From Chitinophaga filiformis (lineage in GTDB: Bacteria; Bacteroidota; Bacteroidia; Chitinophagales; Chitinophagaceae): DNA of 64,000 bases. Position 1 is the first letter of the stretch; each line of letters opens with the position of its first letter. Under the pieces are notes generated by a model. The model saw only the letters and a program-made list of their open reading frames with translations, was not told the origin of the DNA and ran no database searches. Both the position numbers and the translations under genes were made by a program. Location: assembly GCF_021646545.1 (NCBI RefSeq), contig NZ_JAKIRP010000001.1, positions 992,001 through 1,056,000 on the forward strand, read 5' to 3'. This document shows, in pieces, positions 49,491 to 58,895 of the stretch.

Positions 49491-49520
49491 CTTACCTGGA
49501 ACAGGAATTTAGTTTAACCT

Positions 49521-50768
49521 ATGGACAGAAAAATAGAAAAGAAGTACTGGTCAAAAAAGAGGATCTCCTTTATCAGCGGAGGAGCCGTTGTCGCGCTGTT
49601 GCTTCTTTATAACCTCATATTCGCTGATCACCGCTCGAAACTGAATGTCGAGAAGGATAAAATCACAGTGTCTACCGTTTCAAAAGGGACCTTTGATCAA
49701 TATATAGCCGTAACAGCCGTTGTATTGCCATTGAAAACCATCCGCCTGGATGCCATTGTAGGGGGATATGTGAGCCAGAAATACCTCGAAGGGGGTAGTA
49801 TGGTCAAAAAAGGAGACAGTATCCTACGCCTCGACAACCAGAACCTGATGATGGACTTCGTGAACCATGAGACAGAGATCTACCGCCTGATCAATGAATT
49901 ACAGAATACCCGGCAGTCCCTGAAACAGAACCGCTACACTATGCAGCAGACGGTTGCTGACCTGGACTACCAGATAGAGCAGGCCAAAGACCTGTACGAC
50001 CGTACCAGACAGCTGGTAGACGAGAAGATCGTATCCCGCCAGGAGTTCAATAAGAATAAGATTGACTATGAGCGTCTTGTGAAAAAGCGGCAGATAGAAA
50101 TAGAGAGCCAGCGCTTCCAGGAGGAGAACGCCCTGATACAGATCAACCGCCTGGAATCTACCATTGCACGTACCCAGCGTAACCTGCAGATGATGAAAGA
50201 TAACCTTAGCAACCTGGTATTGAAAGCACCCATTGACGGACAGCTGTCTTCCGTGGATGCTGAAGTAGGGGGTAGCATCACCGCTGGTCAGAACATCGGC
50301 CAGATAGACGACCTGGATGGGTTTAAGATGCGTGCTGAAGTAGACGAGCATTACGTGTCCAGAGTGTTCCCCGGATTGAAAGCTACTTTTGATTTCAACA
50401 ATAAAAGTTATCCCTTATCCATCATTAAAGTATACCCGGAGATAAAGAACGGGCGTTTTAATGTGGACATGAAGTTTGAAAAGGAGACACCGGAGGGCAT
50501 ACGCCGCGGACAATCTTCTCCTATCCGCCTGGAGCTGGGCAAGTCTTCTTCAGCTATCCTGCTGCCGGTAGGTGGCTTCTTCTCCGATACCGGTGGTAAC
50601 TGGGTGTATGTGCTGGACAAGGGCGGTAAGAGGGCTGTGAAACGTAATATTTCCCTTGGACAGAAAAACCCGCAGTATTTCGAAGTGCTGGAAGGTTTGC
50701 AGGAGGGCGAACAGGTGATCACGTCATCGTATGAGAATTTCGGAGACAAAGAGGTTTTAGTATTTTAA
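49521..50768 (+). CDS. HlyD/MacA-type periplasmic membrane-fusion protein
   Basis: The 415-residue protein has one N-terminal membrane helix (about 15-35), a lipoyl-like half-motif (AIVGGYVSQKYLEGGSMVKK), a long alpha-helical hairpin rich in Q, R and E (about 115-225, coiled coil), the second lipoyl half (LVLKAPIDGQLSSVDAEVGG) and beta-barrel/membrane-proximal domains (about 265-415). It would link the inner-membrane permease to a TolC channel. First gene of the cluster, behind the putative sigma-54 promoter and 94 bp before the first permease. Confidence 0.9.
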   Translation: MDRKIEKKYWSKKRISFISGGAVVALLLLYNLIFADHRSKLNVEKDKITVSTVSKGTFDQYIAVTAVVLPLKTIRLDAIVGGYVSQKYLEGGSMVKKGDSILRLDNQNLMMDFVNHETEIYRLINELQNTRQSLKQNRYTMQQTVADLDYQIEQAKDLYDRTRQLVDEKIVSRQEFNKNKIDYERLVKKRQIEIESQRFQEENALIQINRLESTIARTQRNLQMMKDNLSNLVLKAPIDGQLSSVDAEVGGSITAGQNIGQIDDLDGFKMRAEVDEHYVSRVFPGLKATFDFNNKSYPLSIIKVYPEIKNGRFNVDMKFEKETPEGIRRGQSSPIRLELGKSSSAILLPVGGFFSDTGGNWVYVLDKGGKRAVKRNISLGQKNPQYFEVLEGLQEGEQVITSSYENFGDKEVLVF

Positions 50769-50861
50769 TCTGGCAGTTACAGTTGTTTTAGTTCCGGTGC
50801 CAACCTCTGCAAGCAGGCAGAGGTGGCGCCATGGACGCTCACCTGATAAATCATATGCAGC

Positions 50862-53264
50862 ATGACAGGCATGTACATCACTATTGCATTGAGGCACCTG
50901 GCCAAAAGGAAGCTGTTTTCTTTTATAAATATTGCCGGTCTGGCCATTGGTATTACGTTCTCTCTGCTGATAGCTGTATATATCTGGGAAGAAAGACAGG
51001 TAAACAGTAACCTGAAAGATCTGCCCCAACAGTATTACCTGCAATCCGCCTGGAAGGCAGATAATATGTACATGCCCCTCATCACACCGGCCCCGCTGGC
51101 CAAAACATTAAAGGAGCAATATCCTTCCCTGGTGGCCAACTACTACAGAACTTTTCCCTGTAGTGCGAACGCCTCCTATAAAGACCGCCATTTCCGCATG
51201 TCATTGCAGCCAGGCGATACTACAGCCATAAGCGCTTTCGGATTACCCCTCTTGCAGGGAGACCCTGCCCATCCTTTCCGGGATAACAATTCCATTGTGA
51301 TCACGGAAGAAACGGCTATGAAGTTTTTCGGAAGAACAGATGTACTGGATGAAGTCCTGACCATTGATACACGCAGGGACGGTAAAAAGAACTACGCAAT
51401 CACCGGGGTATTGAAACGTGAAACACGTCTCAATACAGTGACGACCATCAATAGTTTTAAGACGGACATTTTCCTGCCCATGCAGAATGTTGCATACTTC
51501 CTTGCACCGGATGCCGACAAGGACTGGAACAGTATAAGCATGGCTTCGTACATAACACTGCAACCAGGCGTAAGGCCGGAGCAGCTGGCCGGGCCTGTCA
51601 AAAACCTGGTAACCATGCATTGCAACCAGCAGCTGAAAGATAACATGAGTATTCAGATGGTACCTATGGATACCTTCTACCTGGATACGAATAACGGACT
51701 GGTAAGAAAGATGAGCTACATTCTGATGGTCATTGCTTTCTTCGTCCTGCTGATGGCAGTGATCAACTATGTGAATATCAGTATAGGGACCTCTGTGTAC
51801 AGGTTAAAAGAGATCGGTTTGCGGAAAGTATTCGGTGGTAAACGCCAGCAGCTGATCGCACAATTTCTGGCGGAATCTTTTGTACTGACTGCTATAGCGG
51901 CCTTTCTTTCCATTGCTTTTTTTGAAATGTTGCGTCCGTTGTTCGGACAGGTGCTGAACAAAACCCTGCCCCATGTATGGTCCTTCTCAGGAATAATGGT
52001 GTTGTTCTATGTATTGCTGGTGGCTATCGTAGGACTGATTGCCGGTGTCTATCCTGCTTTCGTGCTGACGGCCAGCCATCTGCTGAAAGTATTGAAAGGG
52101 AAGATCTCCGTAGGTAAAGGGGAATTATTGTTTAGAAAGGGCTCTCTGGTAATTCAATTCTCATTGGCGGTGCTGGTATTTGTATGCACATTGTACATCT
52201 CCCGGCAGATCGATTATTTCTTCAAAAAAGAGCTGGGATATAACAAAGAGCAGGTGGTGGTCATCTCTTCCGTACCACGCCAGTGGGATACCGCAGGTTT
52301 AAAACGTATACAACTGGTAAGGGATGAAATGATGAGAAATACGGGAGTAAAGAGCGCAACAATTTCCTACGAAGTGCCCGACGGCATGAATGGTGGAAGT
52401 GCGCCCATCATACCTCCCGGTGGTACCAGCGATGCGCCCGTGAATGTGGAAACGCTGGTAACCGATGGGAATTACGCAACTACTTTCGGACTAAAGATGC
52501 TGGCAGGCACTTTCTTTACAGACCAGGACAATCCTGAAGATGTGGTGCTCAACGAAGCCGCTGTGAAAGTACTACACCTGAAAACAGGAGTAGGAGAACA
52601 GCTGGTGGCTGCCGGCCCACAGGGAGGAACATTCCGGGTAAAGGGTATCGTGAAGGATTTTCACTTCACAACTATGCAACAGAAGATCGCGCCTATGATC
52701 TTCTTTTCCCAGAATACCGGTGCATACTATCGCTTCCTTAGCATTAAACTGCAAACTGCAGACGTCAGGAAGTCTATCGCCGGTATTGAATCAGTGTGGA
52801 AAGCCCGTTTCCCCGATTCTCCGTTCGATTATTTCTTTATGGATGATAAATTTCAGGCCATGTACAGTAACGAAACCCGCCTGAAGCAGGCTGCCAATGT
52901 AGCTACTGCACTGAACTTTATTATTATATTGCTGGGAGCTGCCGGAGTGGTGGCCTTCAGCCTCACCCGCCGCACGAAAGAAGTTGGCGTAAGAAAAGTA
53001 TTGGGGGCGGATACCCGCAATATTATCTACCTGTTCCTGAAAGAGTATACATCAGTCATACTGATTGCCAATATCATTGCGTGGCCGGTGGCCTATATCG
53101 TAGCCGATCGCTGGCTGGACGATTATGCCTACCACACCAGCATGAGCGTAGTGCCATTTATAATTGCAGGTATCATTACCTTCAGTTTAACCTATATTCT
53201 GATTGCTTTACAATGCTTCCGAACTGCCAGTGCAAACCCTACAGGGCTGTTGAGAAGTGAATAA
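50862..53264 (+). CDS. FtsX-type ABC permease 1
   Basis: The 800-residue protein has the eight-helix, duplicated MacB/FtsX layout: TM1 near residues 18-40, a periplasmic MacB_PCD domain, a first FtsX block (about 280-400), a second periplasmic domain and a C-terminal FtsX block (about 685-795, TRRTKEVGVRKVLGADTRNI). It lacks its own ATPase domain, so it must use one of the two ATPases of the cluster. It is the most divergent of the four permeases (C-terminus NPTGLLRSE). An ATG nine bases downstream is an equally good start. Confidence 0.9.
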   Translation: MTGMYITIALRHLAKRKLFSFINIAGLAIGITFSLLIAVYIWEERQVNSNLKDLPQQYYLQSAWKADNMYMPLITPAPLAKTLKEQYPSLVANYYRTFPCSANASYKDRHFRMSLQPGDTTAISAFGLPLLQGDPAHPFRDNNSIVITEETAMKFFGRTDVLDEVLTIDTRRDGKKNYAITGVLKRETRLNTVTTINSFKTDIFLPMQNVAYFLAPDADKDWNSISMASYITLQPGVRPEQLAGPVKNLVTMHCNQQLKDNMSIQMVPMDTFYLDTNNGLVRKMSYILMVIAFFVLLMAVINYVNISIGTSVYRLKEIGLRKVFGGKRQQLIAQFLAESFVLTAIAAFLSIAFFEMLRPLFGQVLNKTLPHVWSFSGIMVLFYVLLVAIVGLIAGVYPAFVLTASHLLKVLKGKISVGKGELLFRKGSLVIQFSLAVLVFVCTLYISRQIDYFFKKELGYNKEQVVVISSVPRQWDTAGLKRIQLVRDEMMRNTGVKSATISYEVPDGMNGGSAPIIPPGGTSDAPVNVETLVTDGNYATTFGLKMLAGTFFTDQDNPEDVVLNEAAVKVLHLKTGVGEQLVAAGPQGGTFRVKGIVKDFHFTTMQQKIAPMIFFSQNTGAYYRFLSIKLQTADVRKSIAGIESVWKARFPDSPFDYFFMDDKFQAMYSNETRLKQAANVATALNFIIILLGAAGVVAFSLTRRTKEVGVRKVLGADTRNIIYLFLKEYTSVILIANIIAWPVAYIVADRWLDDYAYHTSMSVVPFIIAGIITFSLTYILIALQCFRTASANPTGLLRSE

Positions 53265-53300
53265 TAAACACCCGATTTACAAATTATTAAACCGAAGTCG

Positions 53301-53990
53301 ATGATACGTACAGTCAATCTGCAAAAGATTTTTACAACAGAAGAAATAGAAACTTCTGCCCTGAATGGGATCAATATGGAAGTGAAAGATGGAGAGTTTG
53401 TGGCTATTATGGGCCCCTCCGGTTGCGGCAAATCTACCTTACTGAATATCCTCGGACTACTGGATAATCCCAGTGGCGGTGAATATCACTTCTGGGACCA
53501 TGAAGTGGCCAAAATGAGCGAGCGTCAGCGTGCACAGCTCAGAAAAGGTTCTATCGGTTTCGTATTCCAGAGTTTTAACCTGATAGACGAGCTGACCGTA
53601 TTCGAGAACGTGGAGTTGCCATTACTGTACCTGAAAGTGCCAGCAAGCGAAAGAAAGGATAAAGTGGAAAAAGTGCTGGAACGCATGAACATCATGCACC
53701 GCCGTAACCACTTCCCGCAACAGCTGTCCGGTGGTCAGCAGCAACGTGTGGCTATTGCCCGTGCCGTAGTAGCGAATCCTAAAATGATCCTGGCGGATGA
53801 GCCTACCGGTAACCTGGACTCCACCAATGGTGAAGAAGTAATGAAACTGTTGCAGGAACTGAACGAAGCCGGTACTACCATGATCATGGTAACACACAGC
53901 CCTTATGACGCCGGTTTTGCGCATCGTGTGATCAACCTGTTCGATGGCCGTGTCGTGACTGAGAATATCAAGGAACAATTCCATGTCTGA
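53301..53990 (+). CDS. ABC transporter ATPase 1 (LolD/MacB type)
   Basis: The 229-residue ATPase has all motifs in canonical form: Walker [10 protein letters not shown] (38-46), Q-loop [12 protein letters not shown], signature LSGGQQQR (about 138-145), Walker B ILADEP with the D-loop GNLDS, and the switch histidine in VTHS. Its size fits the LolD/MacB class that powers mechanotransmission across the envelope instead of transmembrane transport. It lies 36 bp after permease 1 and 43 bp before permease 2. Confidence 0.96.
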   Translation: MIRTVNLQKIFTTEEIETSALNGINMEVKDGEFVAIMGPSGCGKSTLLNILGLLDNPSGGEYHFWDHEVAKMSERQRAQLRKGSIGFVFQSFNLIDELTVFENVELPLLYLKVPASERKDKVEKVLERMNIMHRRNHFPQQLSGGQQQRVAIARAVVANPKMILADEPTGNLDSTNGEEVMKLLQELNEAGTTMIMVTHSPYDAGFAHRVINLFDGRVVTENIKEQFHV

Positions 53991-54033
53991 TCAGCTGATA
54001 TAATATCCATCATCATCATCCAAACTTACTCAT

Positions 54034-56391
54034 ATGCTTAACAACTATCTGCGGATTGGCTGGCGTAACCTGCGCCGCTATAAAATGTACAGCAGTATTA
54101 ATATAGGTGGTCTTGCTATCGGCCTTGCAGTGGGTATCCTGATACTTGTATGGGTGCAGGATGAGTTAAGTTATGACAGGTTTCATGAGAACGGAAAGAA
54201 CCTGTATAAGCTGACCGTCAGCTTTAGCTCCGGCAGTGATGTACAGACATGGGAGGGGATGCCGGGACCTATTGCGATACACGCTGTAAAAGATATTCCA
54301 GGCGTACAGAAAGCTGTACGCACCAGGGATAACTGGGGAGATGTCTCGAAGTTCACTTACAACAACAACGACTTCTTTGATATCAGGATGGGTTTTGTAG
54401 AGCCTTCCTTCTTTACACTGTTTACGTTCCCTTTGTTGAAGGGCGACGCACAGCATCCTTTCCCGGACAATATGTCTCTCGTTGTAACACGCAGCGCTGC
54501 CCTGAAATATTTTGGTACTACTGACGTAATGGGAAAGGTCATAGCAGGAGATGGTAAGAATTATGTTGTTACCGGTCTGATGGAAGATTTTCCTGAACAG
54601 TCCAGTATCCGGTATGAGTTTATGCTGCCGTTCAGCATACTCCAGGCAAAGTTCGTGAAAAGTGAGTCCTGGCCGTCTCTGGATGCCGACTGGGGAGATT
54701 TTTATTTCACCACCTACCTGCAACTGGCGCCCAATACTTCCACTGCGAAAGTGGCAGCTGCCCTGGCTACATTACGTCCTGACAGCAACCAGGAACCAGG
54801 CATAAAATATAATGTACAGCCCTTGTTCGACGTCCATCTGTATAACCCGGACCTAAGTGAGGGCGCCATCAAAATAGTACGGATATTCCTGATCATTGCT
54901 GTTGTGATACTGCTGATCGCTTGTGTGAACTATGTAAACCTTTCCACTGCAAGGGCCATGCAAAGAGCTGCTGAAGTGGGTGTTCGTAAAATAGTAGGCG
55001 CCAGCAGAAGGCAACTGTTCATCCAGTTTGTATGGGAGTCTGTGCTGGTATTTATGCTGGCATTGGTACTGGCTATTGCGATCATCCTGTTACTGATACC
55101 ATTCTACAACAACCTTACTGGCAAACATCTTTCTTTCAGCCTGCAAAATCTGCAGATGGTGCTTGCCATCGGTCTGGCTATGCTGGTGACGTTGATAGTA
55201 GCCGGTATTTACCCCGCAGTTATATTATCCTCGTTTAACCCCCTGAAAACATTAAAAGGAGGACTGACGCTTTCCGGCAGTAATGTCTCCTTCCGCCGTG
55301 TGTTGGTGGTAGTGCAGTTCCTCATTGCCACCGTATTGATAGTTAGTACGCTGGTAGTAGGACAGCAGCTGCGATACATAAAATCGAAAGCACTGGGTTA
55401 CGATAAAGAGAATGTCTTTTCCTTCTCCTCCAACCAGATGTATGATCATCTGGAAGCTGCTGTTCAGGAGCTGTCAGCAGCTCCCGGCGTAGCGGCAGCG
55501 GCAACCGCCAATCATAATATGACGGGTATCGACAACAGTACCGGCGATACCTACTGGGATGGTAAAGAGAAGAATGAAACGCTGATCGCGCATGTATTCT
55601 CCGCAGATAAGAACTTCATGGAAATGATGAAGTTCGGCTTTGCCGAAGGACAAAACTTTACCAATTCAAAGGCTGATTCTGCGCATTTCATTATCAATGA
55701 AACGGCTGCAAAAATGATGAGAATGAAGGATCCTGTGGGCAAGAAATTCAGACTCTGGGACATTGACGGCACCATCATTGGTGTCATTAAGGACTTCCAC
55801 TATGCATCCCTCCATGAGAAGATCGGCCCTCTGGTAGTGCATTACCGTCCTGTTAGCTATAAAGTGTACGTAAAGACAAAACCCGGGGAAATGGACAAGG
55901 CTGTCGCATCGGCAGAGCGGCTTTATAAGCGCTACAATGCAGGGTTTCCCTTCAGGTATACATTCATCGACGATAATCTCAATAAGCTATATAAACTGGA
56001 CAGACGTACGGGCATACTGTTTAACTACTTCGCAGGCATCGCCATCTTTATCAGCTGCCTGGGCCTGTTCGGGTTGGCCACATTTGCTACCGGACAAAGG
56101 GTGAAAGAAATAGGCGTCAGGAAGGTATTGGGTGCTTCTGTTTCCAACATTGTAACACTGCTGACCAGCGATTTTCTGAAGATCGTTATAATATCCATTG
56201 CCCTGTCAGTGCCTGTAGCCTGGTATATTATGAACAGATGGCTGGAAGACTATGCATATCGCATCAATATCAACTGGGGGGTATTTATAATGGCCGGAGG
56301 CCTGGCGGTAGCAATAGCGCTGCTGACAGTAAGCTTTCAGGCAATAAAAGCAGCATTGGCAAATCCTGTACGCTCTTTGAGAACTGAATAG
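54034..56391 (+). CDS. FtsX-type ABC permease 2
   Basis: The 785-residue protein has TM1 (about 20-42), periplasmic MacB_PCD (about 45-275), TM2-TM4 (about 281-300, 335-356 and 374-398), TM5 (about 421-443), a second periplasmic domain and TM6-TM8 (about 665-775). The paired cytoplasmic motifs AAEVGVRKIVGASRRQL and RVKEIGVRKVLGASVSNI are the coupling helices that contact the ATPase. The C-terminus is NPVRSLRTE, shared almost exactly with permease 3. It is a paralogue of the other three and has no ATPase domain. Confidence 0.92.
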   Translation: MLNNYLRIGWRNLRRYKMYSSINIGGLAIGLAVGILILVWVQDELSYDRFHENGKNLYKLTVSFSSGSDVQTWEGMPGPIAIHAVKDIPGVQKAVRTRDNWGDVSKFTYNNNDFFDIRMGFVEPSFFTLFTFPLLKGDAQHPFPDNMSLVVTRSAALKYFGTTDVMGKVIAGDGKNYVVTGLMEDFPEQSSIRYEFMLPFSILQAKFVKSESWPSLDADWGDFYFTTYLQLAPNTSTAKVAAALATLRPDSNQEPGIKYNVQPLFDVHLYNPDLSEGAIKIVRIFLIIAVVILLIACVNYVNLSTARAMQRAAEVGVRKIVGASRRQLFIQFVWESVLVFMLALVLAIAIILLLIPFYNNLTGKHLSFSLQNLQMVLAIGLAMLVTLIVAGIYPAVILSSFNPLKTLKGGLTLSGSNVSFRRVLVVVQFLIATVLIVSTLVVGQQLRYIKSKALGYDKENVFSFSSNQMYDHLEAAVQELSAAPGVAAAATANHNMTGIDNSTGDTYWDGKEKNETLIAHVFSADKNFMEMMKFGFAEGQNFTNSKADSAHFIINETAAKMMRMKDPVGKKFRLWDIDGTIIGVIKDFHYASLHEKIGPLVVHYRPVSYKVYVKTKPGEMDKAVASAERLYKRYNAGFPFRYTFIDDNLNKLYKLDRRTGILFNYFAGIAIFISCLGLFGLATFATGQRVKEIGVRKVLGASVSNIVTLLTSDFLKIVIISIALSVPVAWYIMNRWLEDYAYRININWGVFIMAGGLAVAIALLTVSFQAIKAALANPVRSLRTE

Positions 56392-56412
56392 CCAACCGTA
56401 AAAAGAAACTGT

Positions 56413-58794
56413 ATGATCAAGAATTATCTGAAGATAGCCTGGAGGAACATCAGAAAGCAGAAGTTCTATTCCTTCATCAACATACTGGGTCTGACAATAG
56501 GGCTGACCTGCTGCTTCCTGATATTTATGTATGTGCGCTTTGAGTTGAGCTATGACTTATTCCATAAGAATAAAGACAGGATATACAGGTTGGTAACCGA
56601 TGTAAAGACGCCAACCGAGCTGATAGAGGCAGATATCACGTCTGCTCCTATGGGGCCCAATATTAAGGCTGACTTCCCTGAGGTGGCTTCGTCTGTCAGG
56701 ATAAACTTATCAAACACATTAGTAACCCTCGGCACTAACAAATATTTTGAGGATAGACTGGCGATAGCTGATTCTACTTTATTCAATATATTCTCGTTCC
56801 CTCTTACCAGGGGTAGTGCAAAGCAGGTATTGACAGAACCTTTTACAGCTGTACTGACTGAAAGTAAGGCAAAGAAATATTTCGGATCGGCAGATCCTTT
56901 GGGTAAGACCTTTCAGATAGATGGAGGAAAAGCTACCATTAGAGTAACAGGCGTAATGAAGGATGTGCCAGAGAACTCACATCTGCCGTTTGATATGGTA
57001 CTCTCTATGGCTACAGTTGAAAAGATGGGTGATAACCTTACAGATAGCTGGGGTGGCTTTGGCATGCGTACATACCTGTTGCTGGCACCGGGTGCAGACC
57101 CTGTTAAACTGGAGAAGAAGTTCCCGGCCTTTATGGAAAGGCATGTAGGAAGTATGATGAAACGGAACAACATGTATTACACATTACATCTGGAACCTTT
57201 GAGAGATGTATACATGACCTCTAAAAGAAATGCACAGGGAAGTCTTACCAACATATACATATTTTCCATCGTTGCTCTCTTCATCCTCCTGATAGCTGTT
57301 ATCAACTTCGTCAATCTGGCTACAGCCAGGGCAACTGAAAGGGCAAGAGAGGTAGGGGTACGGAAGTCGGTAGGCGCTTACGAATCACAGCTGACGTTTC
57401 AGTTCTTGTGTGAGACGCTGTTACTTAGCTTATTCGCTTTTGTATTGTCGGTGACGCTCAGCCAGTTGTTGCTGCCATCCTTTAACCTGCTGGCCGGAAA
57501 GGAAATAGCATACAATATATTCAGCACCGGAACTATCGTATGGTTCCTGTTTATAGCGATAGGTGTAGGTTTGCTGGCTGGCATTTATCCCGCTGTCGTA
57601 TTGTCGTCTTACAAACCGGTGGTGGTGCTGAAAGGAGCTTTTAGTAGCAGCAACAAAGGGTTGTTCCTGAGACGAGGGTTGGTGGTGTTCCAGTTCGTCA
57701 TCACCATTGTATTGATAGCCGGTGTAATGATCGTGTATCACCAGTTATTATACCTGCAGAATCAGGATCTGGGCTTTAAGAAGGAGCAGCAGATGGTGGT
57801 GGAGTTTGGTGGTATCGACAATATGAAAGAGAAATGGTATGACATCCGGCAGCAGGTATTGAATGTAGACGGTGTGAGGGGCGCCACCTTTTCGTCGGCC
57901 ATACCGGGCCGGTTCCAGGCTTCAGCATATAGTAATATTGAGATGAAGAATGGCGAAATGCAGGCCAGCAATATTAACCTGTACTTTATAGATTATGACT
58001 TTATTAAGCAATACCAGATAAAAGTAGTGGCAGGACGTGCATTCCAGCCGGAAATGGCTACTGACAGCACGCAGGCAATGCTGGTAAATGAAGCAGTTGT
58101 ATCTTCCATGGGCTATAGCAAACCGGAAGAGATCATTGGAAAGAAATTCGACCAGTGGGGTAGAAAGGGAACCATCATTGGTGTAATTAAGAATTTCAAT
58201 TATCGCTCTCTGCGAGAGACAGTTGCTCCACTGACGATGCGCATTGAACCGGGAGCATTTGCGCCGATGACCATTACTGTTGATCCTGAAAATATTAAAA
58301 AGGTTATTGCCGGTATAGAGACAATATACAACAGGTACCTGCCCCAGGGAAGGTTTGATTATTTCTTTGTAGATGATGATTTCGACAGGCAATACCGGGG
58401 CGACTTCCGTTTTGGCCGGCTGGTACTGACGTTTGCCATTCTGGCTATTTTCCTGGCCACGCTGGGATTGCTGGGATTGATCTCTTATATCGTAATACAG
58501 CGTACAAAGGAGATAGGTATCAGGAAGGTATTGGGGGCTTCCGTTAGTAATATTCTCTTGTTGCTGTCTACAGATTTCATCAGATTGATAGCTGTTGCGC
58601 TGCTGGTGGCTACACCCCTGGCCTGGTACCTGATGTACCGCTGGCTGCAGGCGTTTGCATACCGTATTAATGTACCCTGGTGGGTATTTCTGGCAGCTGG
58701 CAGTGTGGCTGTGGTCATTGCACTGGCTACGGTCAGCATACAGACCATGAAGGCGGCAATGACCAACCCTGTGAAGTCATTGCGAACCGAGTAA
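56413..58794 (+). CDS. FtsX-type ABC permease 3
   Basis: The 793-residue paralogue starts 21 bp after permease 2. It has the same eight-helix layout; coupling motifs are RAREVGVRKSVGAYESQL and RTKEIGIRKVLGASVSNI, and the C-terminus is NPVKSLRTE. Its N-terminus (IKNYLKIAWRNIRKQKFYSF) is nearly that of permease 4. It has no ATPase domain. The substrate or signal is unknown. Confidence 0.92.
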   Translation: MIKNYLKIAWRNIRKQKFYSFINILGLTIGLTCCFLIFMYVRFELSYDLFHKNKDRIYRLVTDVKTPTELIEADITSAPMGPNIKADFPEVASSVRINLSNTLVTLGTNKYFEDRLAIADSTLFNIFSFPLTRGSAKQVLTEPFTAVLTESKAKKYFGSADPLGKTFQIDGGKATIRVTGVMKDVPENSHLPFDMVLSMATVEKMGDNLTDSWGGFGMRTYLLLAPGADPVKLEKKFPAFMERHVGSMMKRNNMYYTLHLEPLRDVYMTSKRNAQGSLTNIYIFSIVALFILLIAVINFVNLATARATERAREVGVRKSVGAYESQLTFQFLCETLLLSLFAFVLSVTLSQLLLPSFNLLAGKEIAYNIFSTGTIVWFLFIAIGVGLLAGIYPAVVLSSYKPVVVLKGAFSSSNKGLFLRRGLVVFQFVITIVLIAGVMIVYHQLLYLQNQDLGFKKEQQMVVEFGGIDNMKEKWYDIRQQVLNVDGVRGATFSSAIPGRFQASAYSNIEMKNGEMQASNINLYFIDYDFIKQYQIKVVAGRAFQPEMATDSTQAMLVNEAVVSSMGYSKPEEIIGKKFDQWGRKGTIIGVIKNFNYRSLRETVAPLTMRIEPGAFAPMTITVDPENIKKVIAGIETIYNRYLPQGRFDYFFVDDDFDRQYRGDFRFGRLVLTFAILAIFLATLGLLGLISYIVIQRTKEIGIRKVLGASVSNILLLLSTDFIRLIAVALLVATPLAWYLMYRWLQAFAYRINVPWWVFLAAGSVAVVIALATVSIQTMKAAMTNPVKSLRTE

Positions 58795-58822
58795 GAAGTT
58801 TCTTTAGTAGTTACGTTTAAAT

Positions 58823-58865
58823 ATGACAAGTGAAATGTGTCATGGGCAGGTGTCTACCCGCCCAT
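58823..58865 (+). repeat. Pair of small hairpins between permeases 3 and 4
   Basis: ATGACA (58823-58828)/TGTCAT (58838-58843) and ATGGGC (58842-58847)/GCCCAT (58860-58865) overlap by two bases, so they compete. The second is followed by AGCTTTTAATT. This could be a weak terminator or an mRNA processing site that lowers expression of the downstream genes. Confidence 0.4.
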
Positions 58866-58895
58866 AGCTTTTAATTACTTACAAAAAGGAATTTT

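Noticed and set aside
50770..50790. Second sigma-54 promoter before permease 1
   Set aside because: TGGCAG and TTGT are present but separated so that GG and GT are 11 nt apart, one more than the strict spacing.
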